NCBI RefSeq assembly: GCF_002266465.3
Contig: NZ_CP029427.2
Span: 2,048,501-2,112,500 of the forward strand
Length of the DNA: 64,000 nt
Reading direction: 5' to 3'
Source: Bradyrhizobium symbiodeficiens
GTDB taxonomy: Bacteria; Pseudomonadota; Alphaproteobacteria; Rhizobiales; Xanthobacteraceae
The notes below the pieces were generated by a model. The model did not search any database, was not told where the DNA came from, and saw only the letters and a list, made by a program, of their open reading frames with translations. The position numbers and the translations under genes were made by a program. This document shows positions 59,445 through 64,000 of the stretch, one piece after another; the stretch's first letter is position 1, and each line of letters opens with the position of its first letter.

Positions 59445-59669
59445 CTACTTCCGCAGCAACTCGCTCAATGCCGCCGTCGCCTCGGCGCAGCGGAGGTCGT
59501 CGATCTCGCGCGACAGGCTGAGAGCGATCGCTCGCAGCTCTTCCAGCGTCGCGCTATCCGGATCTTGGTTTTCGAGCTGACCGAGACGCTTGTTCAGGTC
59601 GTCCAGTCTCGATTGGAGCTGCCCGATGCTGGCATCCCCATTCACTTTCCAAACGCGTTGTGCACGCAT
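59445..59669 (-). CDS. Small coiled-coil hypothetical protein
   Basis: A 74-residue frame beginning MRAQRVWKVNGDASIGQLQS and continuing RLDDLNKRLGQLENQDPDSA, a short amphipathic heptad region. A second helix, LSLSREIDDLRCAEATAALS, follows. The ATG at 59669 follows CAGGGGAACG. The open frame extends upstream past this ATG without similarity. Function unknown; the regular heptads favour a real gene. Confidence 0.5.
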   Translation of the reverse strand: MRAQRVWKVNGDASIGQLQSRLDDLNKRLGQLENQDPDSATLEELRAIALSLSREIDDLRCAEATAALSELLRK

Positions 59670-59945
59670 CGTCGTTCCCCTGCTAGTCTCACGGCCTTGT
59701 GAAAGCGGTTCGTGGCCGGAATGGGAGTTTGTTTTGTCCGGCTTCAGATCGTGGGGAACCGTTGCAGATTGGCAACGAAGTTCCCGAATCTCTCGGGCGC
59801 GGCCGCGCCGGCGACGCACGATGATACCGCAGGCACGGAATTTGATTGTGCCATCATCACGATGATGGGCCGAGCCGGCCTTTGGGCGCGGTGCGCCGCG
59901 CGACAAGCTCGGCCGGACGCACTCCGCAAGACGAAGGAATGACGC

Positions 59946-60905
59946 GTGACGAGATTTGTGACGATCGCAGCCGGCCAGCTCGGTCCGATTGCCAGGAGCG
60001 AGAGCAGGATCGAAGTGGTGACCCGCCTGATGGCTCTGATGCGCGAGGCAAAGGCGTGCGGCTGCGACCTGATCGTGTATCCCGAGCTCGCGCTGACGAC
60101 GTTTTTTCCGCGCTGGTATTTCGAGGATCAGGCCGAGATCGACAGTTTCTTCGAGCGCGAGATGCCGGGGCCGGAGACGCGAGCCCTGTTCGATCTCGCG
60201 CGCGAGCTCGGTCTCGGCTTCTGTCTCGGCTATGCCGAGCTGGCGGTCGAGGACGGAATTGTCCGGCGCTACAACACGTCCATTCTGGTCGACAAAAGCG
60301 GCGCGATCGTCGCCCGATATCGCAAGGTTCACCTGCCTGGCCATGCCGAGCACGAGCCGTGGCGGAAATTTCAGCATCTGGAAAAGCGCTATTTCGAGCC
60401 GGGCAGCGGCTTCGGCGTCGTCGATGCCTTCGGCGGCGTGATGGGCATGGCGATCTGCAATGATCGCCGCTGGAGCGAGACCTATCGGGTGATGGGCCTG
60501 CAGGGCGTCGAGATGGTGATGATCGGCTACAACACGCCGGTGCACAATCCGCCCGCGCCCGAGCATGACGATCTCTCACTGTTCCACAACCATCTGGTGA
60601 TGCAGGCCGGCGCCTATCAGAACGGCACCTTCGTGGTCGGCGTCGCCAAGGCCGGCGTCGAGGAGGGCGTCGACCACATCGGCGGCAGCTGCGTCATCGC
60701 GCCCTCGGGCGAGATCATCGCGAGATGCACGACCAAGGGCGACGAGATCGCGCTGGCGCGCTGCGATCTCGACCTCTGCAACTCCTACAAGCGGACCACC
60801 TTCAATTTCGACGTTCACCGCCAGCCGCAGGCTTACGGGATGATCGTGGAACGGAAGGGCGTGACGACGATGGCGGATGGAACGGCGGTGTCGCCGAAGG
60901 GGTGA
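59946..60905 (+). CDS. Nitrilase-superfamily N-carbamoyl-D-amino-acid hydrolase
   Basis: A 319-residue cytoplasmic amidase. The catalytic triad is visible: Glu in IVYPELALTTFFPRWYF (about residue 47), Lys in YRKVHLPGH (about 127) and Cys in MGMAICNDRRWSETYRVMG (about 172). The sequence matches D-carbamoylases, which release a D-amino acid, CO2 and ammonia and complete hydantoin degradation with a D-hydantoinase. No hydantoinase is adjacent. The ATG at 59946 is preceded by a weak ribosome site. Confidence 0.88.
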   Translation: MTRFVTIAAGQLGPIARSESRIEVVTRLMALMREAKACGCDLIVYPELALTTFFPRWYFEDQAEIDSFFEREMPGPETRALFDLARELGLGFCLGYAELAVEDGIVRRYNTSILVDKSGAIVARYRKVHLPGHAEHEPWRKFQHLEKRYFEPGSGFGVVDAFGGVMGMAICNDRRWSETYRVMGLQGVEMVMIGYNTPVHNPPAPEHDDLSLFHNHLVMQAGAYQNGTFVVGVAKAGVEEGVDHIGGSCVIAPSGEIIARCTTKGDEIALARCDLDLCNSYKRTTFNFDVHRQPQAYGMIVERKGVTTMADGTAVSPKG

Positions 60906-60910
60906 GCGCT

Positions 60911-60990
60911 TGTAGCCCGGGTGAGCGTAGCGACACCCGGGAAACCCACGCACAAAGATACCGGATATCGCTGCGCTCATCCGGGCTACG
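60911..60990. repeat. Palindromic repeat (REP-like, GTAGCCCGG...CCGGGCTAC)
   Basis: An interrupted inverted repeat begins TGTAGCCCGGGTGAGCG and ends CGCTCATCCGGGCTACG, with inner copies of the AGCG/CACCCGG units. Such elements are common between genes of Bradyrhizobium and relatives and may stabilise mRNA ends. It begins six bases after the D-carbamoylase stop. Confidence 0.7.
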
Positions 60991-61681
60991 GGACCGCGCC
61001 TGTGTCGCCCCTGTCAATCCACGCACGCAAAAATATTCCACTTTACCGAAATTCGGTTTCGGCGTATGTGTCGTCCATCCCGGCTCACCAAGAGGGCGAC
61101 TTGTCGTCGTCATGTTCGCGAGCCGGGCTTGCGGTGGACGCGGCAGCGTCGGCATGAGAGGTGCGGGCAGGGCGGGTAGGCCCTGTGAGCCCGTAACCGC
61201 GTGCGGACGACGGCGCTGCTAGGCTCTGTCTCGCTCGTAAGTTTCCGGCTCTGTCGACGGAGTTCGGGAATACTGCGGCGACATGGCGGGCCGTGCGTAC
61301 GGCAAAACCGTGTGGTCCTGGCCGTCGTTGCCACGGTCAAGCTGTTCGAAGATGTGCGCGAGCCCAACCGGGTGGACGGCATCGTCAATTTGAACGGCGA
61401 GGGAGGCCAGAAGGAATGGTCGGCTCCCGGGAGATCACGGCATAAGCCGTCCAGCCATCGCGCAGGGAAGGCCGAGTGATCGGCGACACCTGTATGCTGC
61501 TGTGCGGTCTTTTTTGCGCGTGCATTTCGCGCAGCGGACCGCGGGTGCCAGCCGGCACCCGGCCTTCCCTGTGCCCTCTTGGATTTAGAGGGTGAAAGAT
61601 GAAGCAAAGCTCGGGCGAAATGCGCTGCGAGAACGAGAAGCCGTGTCTGCAAGCCGAACTGCCTGCCACAAGCCGGATCTC
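60991..61681. other. Gene-poor stretch between repeats
   Basis: Open frames on both strands have shifting composition and no domain. The region around 61280-61600 resembles non-coding sequence that recurs in rhizobial genomes, but I cannot name it. No RNA gene seen. Confidence 0.35.
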
Positions 61682-61770
61682 GTAGGGTGGGCAAAGCGCA
61701 GCGTGCCCACGCCTTGTTGCTCATGGAGGGAGATGGTGGGCACGGCGCTGTGCGCCTTTGCCCACCCTAC
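61682..61770. repeat. Palindromic repeat (GTAGGGTGGGCAAAG...CTTTGCCCACCCTAC)
   Basis: The outer arms are exact complements and inner arms with GTGCCCAC / GTGGGCAC add a second stem. This is another common intergenic palindrome class. It lies about 300 bases before the TetR gene. Confidence 0.7.
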
Positions 61771-62043
61771 GGCACCGCCGTTGGGATTTGCACTTGAGCA
61801 TTGCAATGACGACATGGAGAGAGCCTACACCAAACTCCGCTCTCGTGCCCCGGACGCGGCGCGGCGCTTCTTCAGCGGTGCGCTGCAGGGCCGGGCCCAT
61901 CCATCCGCATCGTGCCGTGTCGCGCTGGGTCCCCGCTCTGCGCAGCAACGCCAGGAGACGTTGCAGCTTGTCCGGGACACGAAATCCGTCCTGCTGATAC
62001 GACCACCCGATCCCATCCCATTCACAACGACGTGTCTTTATTA
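61771..62043. other. Upstream region of the TetR gene
   Basis: No gene supported. It should carry the TetR promoter near its right end, overlapping the operator at 62044. Confidence 0.35.
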
Positions 62044-62059
62044 GGAAACAATCATTCCC
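62044..62059. promoter_or_regulatory. TetR-type operator upstream of the regulator gene
   Basis: GGAAACAATCATTCCC is an imperfect inverted repeat 12 bases before the TetR start. It matches the site GGGAATGATCGTTCCC in front of the MFS gene at 12 of 16 positions, so it is probably the autoregulatory operator. Confidence 0.6.
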
Positions 62060-62071
62060 TATTATCCCGCA

Positions 62072-62692
62072 ATGCAAAAGGCCGCCCGTCGATCCCGATC
62101 CGTTGCCCGTCCGCCCGGCCGCCCCCGGGAGTTCGACATGGACACCGCGCTTGACCGCGCCGTGCAGGTATTTCGCGAGCGTGGCTATCATGCGACCTCC
62201 ATCGGCGACCTCACCGCGGCGATGCGGCTGGCGACGGGGAGCATCTACAAGGCGTTTCGCGACAAGCATGCGGTGTTTCTGGCTGCCTTCGAGCGCTATA
62301 CGGCGCTGCGCCAGGAGCAGACCCGCAGCGCCGCCCGGCGCGGCACCAACGGCCGCGACCGGATCCGCAATGTGCTGCTGTCCTATGTCGCGCAGTCGCA
62401 AGGGACTGAGGGACGGCGGGGCTGCCTCGTGGTCGGCAGCGCGGTCGAATTGTCGGCGGTCGATTCCGTCGTCGCCGCCCGCGTCGGCGCCCAGCTCGAG
62501 ACCAACGAAGATTTCATCGCCGGCCTCATTCGCGAGGGGCAGGCCGACGGCTCGATTCCCGGCCATGTCGCGGCCGACGACACCGCGCGGCTGATGATCT
62601 GTATCACGCAGGGCCTGCGTGTCGTCGGCAAGGCGCGCCTGCCGCTCGACGGAGCCCGCCTCGTCGGCGTCGCGATGAAACTGCTCGCCTGA
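62072..62692 (+). CDS. TetR/AcrR-family transcriptional repressor
   Basis: A 206-residue repressor. The N-terminal helix-turn-helix reads RGYHATSIGDLTAAMRLATG and SIYKAFRDKHAVF at about residues 38-70. The C-terminal ligand domain includes GRRGCLVVGSAVEL, typical of the TetR_C group linked to small-molecule efflux. It has a basic N-terminal extension (KAARRSRSVARPPGRPREF). It lies 53 bases before the MFS gene it probably controls, with matching operators before both genes. Confidence 0.9.
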   Translation: MQKAARRSRSVARPPGRPREFDMDTALDRAVQVFRERGYHATSIGDLTAAMRLATGSIYKAFRDKHAVFLAAFERYTALRQEQTRSAARRGTNGRDRIRNVLLSYVAQSQGTEGRRGCLVVGSAVELSAVDSVVAARVGAQLETNEDFIAGLIREGQADGSIPGHVAADDTARLMICITQGLRVVGKARLPLDGARLVGVAMKLLA

Positions 62693-62707
62693 ATTCTTGT
62701 CCTGTTA

Positions 62708-62723
62708 GGGAATGATCGTTCCC
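62708..62723. promoter_or_regulatory. TetR operator GGGAATGATCGTTCCC before the MFS gene
   Basis: A perfect 16-bp inverted repeat between the TetR stop and the MFS start. Its relative at 62044-62059 supports control of both genes by the same repressor. Confidence 0.7.
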
Positions 62724-62745
62724 GATCTCTCGGAGACTATGCGTC

Positions 62746-63939
62746 ATGACGATGAATGCCACGATCGAGACCGTGCCCGGGCCGGATGCGGTGTCGCGGC
62801 GCCTGACCTTCGTGCTCGCCGCGGCCTGTGGCATGATCGCGGCCAATATCTACTACGCGCAGCCGCTGATCGCCCCGATCAGCGCCGCGCTCGGCCTGTC
62901 GCATGCGGCCGCCGGGCTGATCGTCACCATGACGCAGATCGGCTACGGCACCGGGCTGCTGCTGATCGTGCCGCTCGGCGATCTCGTCGAGAACCGTATC
63001 CTGATCTGCTCCGTCATCACGCTCGGCGCGGCGGCGCTGCTCGCCGCCGCGTTCGCCACTCATGCGTTGCCGTTCCTAGTCGCCGCGCTGTTCATCGGCA
63101 TCGGTTCGGTCGCGGTGCAGATCATCATTCCCTATGCCGCGCATCTGGCGCCGGAAGCCATCCGCGGCCGCGTCGTCGGCAACGTCTCGACCGGCTTGAT
63201 GCTCGGCATCATGCTGGCGCGTCCGGTGTCGAGCTTCGTCACGGCGGCGCTGTCGTGGCACGCGGTGTTCTTCGCCTCCGCCGCGCTGATGATCGTGCTG
63301 ACGGCGGTGCTCTGGATGACGCTGCCGAACCGCAAGCCGGTGACGCGGATGCATTACGGCGAGCTGCTGCTGTCGATGCCGCATCTGGTGCGGGCCACGC
63401 CGCTGCTGCGGCGCCGGGCGCTGTACCAGGCCAGTCTGTTCGGCTGCTTCACCCTGTTCTGGACGGTGGCGCCGCTCCAGCTCGCGGACGCATTCGGCTT
63501 CACCCAGCGCGGCATCGCGCTGTTCGCGCTGGCCGGTGTGGCCGGCGTGTTCGCAGCGCCCATCGCCGGACGGCTCGCCGATCGCGGCCATAGCCGCGTC
63601 GCGACGCTGGTCGCGATGCTGCTCGCGGCCGTGGGCTTCCTCGTGACCTATCTCGGCGCGTCCGGCTCGATGCTGAACCTAGTCTGTCTGGTCGTGGCGG
63701 CGATCGCCATCGATGTCGGTGTCCAGGGCAATGTCGTGCTCGGCTTCCGCGCCATCTTCGCGCTCGGGCACGAGCACCGCAGCCGTCTCAACGGCCTCTA
63801 CATGGCGACGTTCTTCACCGCCGGCGCGGCCGGCTCCGCGGTCGGCGCCTGGGCTTTCGCGCAAGGCGGCTGGACGCTCGCATCGGCCATCGGCCTCGCT
63901 TTGCCCGTCGCGGGCCTGCTCTATGCGGCGACCGAATAG
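62746..63939 (+). CDS. MFS efflux transporter, 12 membrane segments
   Basis: A 397-residue inner-membrane transporter beginning RRLTFVLAAACGMIAANIYY followed by AQPLIAPISAALGLS, the typical start of a drug/metabolite exporter subfamily. The conserved loop between helices 2 and 3 (PLGDLVENR) and an NRKPVTR central loop are seen. There are no frameshifts. Together with the upstream TetR gene it forms a repressor-exporter pair, probably inducible by the exported compound, which is unknown. Confidence 0.9.
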   Translation: MTMNATIETVPGPDAVSRRLTFVLAAACGMIAANIYYAQPLIAPISAALGLSHAAAGLIVTMTQIGYGTGLLLIVPLGDLVENRILICSVITLGAAALLAAAFATHALPFLVAALFIGIGSVAVQIIIPYAAHLAPEAIRGRVVGNVSTGLMLGIMLARPVSSFVTAALSWHAVFFASAALMIVLTAVLWMTLPNRKPVTRMHYGELLLSMPHLVRATPLLRRRALYQASLFGCFTLFWTVAPLQLADAFGFTQRGIALFALAGVAGVFAAPIAGRLADRGHSRVATLVAMLLAAVGFLVTYLGASGSMLNLVCLVVAAIAIDVGVQGNVVLGFRAIFALGHEHRSRLNGLYMATFFTAGAAGSAVGAWAFAQGGWTLASAIGLALPVAGLLYAATE

Positions 63940-63979
63940 CCGCCGGCCGGGCCCGATGGTGCGATGCGGCCGTTTACCA

Positions 63980-63997
63980 GGCCCCGGGGACGGGGCC
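63980..63997 (+). terminator. GC hairpin after the MFS gene
   Basis: GGCCCCG and CGGGGCC are separated by GGGA, 41 bases after the stop. The window ends three bases later, so a following T-run cannot be checked. Confidence 0.4.
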
Positions 63998-64000
63998 CCT

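Noticed and set aside
59946..60905. Functional link between the D-carbamoylase and the cyanamide-hydratase-like HD genes through urea-like compounds
   Set aside because: The genes are 15 kb or more apart, in different genomic contexts, and nothing in sequence or regulation connects them.
1..64000. CRISPR arrays, rRNA genes, complete tRNA genes and full insertion sequences
   Set aside because: I looked for regularly spaced repeats, rRNA landmarks, complete cloverleafs and transposase motifs and saw none; only the tRNA-Pro 3' fragment is present.

Overview
The window looks like the chromosome of a high-GC alphaproteobacterium, most likely Bradyrhizobium or a close relative. The evidence is the codon use, a cytochrome-b-linked formate dehydrogenase locus with its usual small accessory genes, FixJ-type regulators, and rhizobial palindromic repeats. 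I assigned functions from motifs and translations alone; no search was run.

Layout. (1) 1-5.7 kb, minus strand: an intact operon for a sugar-type ABC importer (binding protein, two permeases, ATPase), a GntR/UTRA repressor and a sulfatase cut by the window edge. A perfect 12-bp palindrome in front of the operon is a good repressor site. (2) 5.7-47.7 kb: an accessory region with mixed strands, somewhat lower GC and scattered gene fragments. It holds four paralogous HD-domain proteins resembling cyanamide hydratase (7.9, 14.2, 18.7 and 44.1 kb), one with a signal peptide. Around them are cupins, medium-chain oxidoreductases, a multicopper oxidase, a SorAB-like sulfite dehydrogenase, a metallo-beta-lactamase-fold protein, an FAD oxidase, an oxalate-decarboxylase-like bicupin, a second trpC, a RES-domain protein, two transporters and many regulators. 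The regulators include a giant Ser/Thr kinase-ATPase-histidine kinase and a FixJ-like partner. About thirty single-base frameshifts lie here, yet all four HD genes are open. The right edge carries a tRNA-Pro 3' fragment and a broken tyrosine recombinase, so a tRNA-targeted element integrated here. (3) 47.8-57.0 kb: the formate dehydrogenase locus (Tat-target peptide, alpha, beta, gamma, a large Fe-S protein, DUF3305, DUF3306, a TorD-like chaperone and two small membrane proteins). The alpha gene has one frameshift. (4) 57.5-64 kb: a fasciclin protein between two copies of a short membrane-protein gene, a D-carbamoylase-type nitrilase, palindromic repeats, and a TetR-MFS pair with matching operators.

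How the parts fit. The left operon probably imports and desulfates a sulfated compound. The right locus oxidises formate and passes electrons to quinone through cytochrome b. The central region looks like a collection of small redox and detoxification genes under several regulators. Whether its frameshifts are real decay or consensus errors cannot be settled from one sequence: indels far outnumber nonsense codons, which suggests errors, but their confinement mostly to the accessory region suggests biology.
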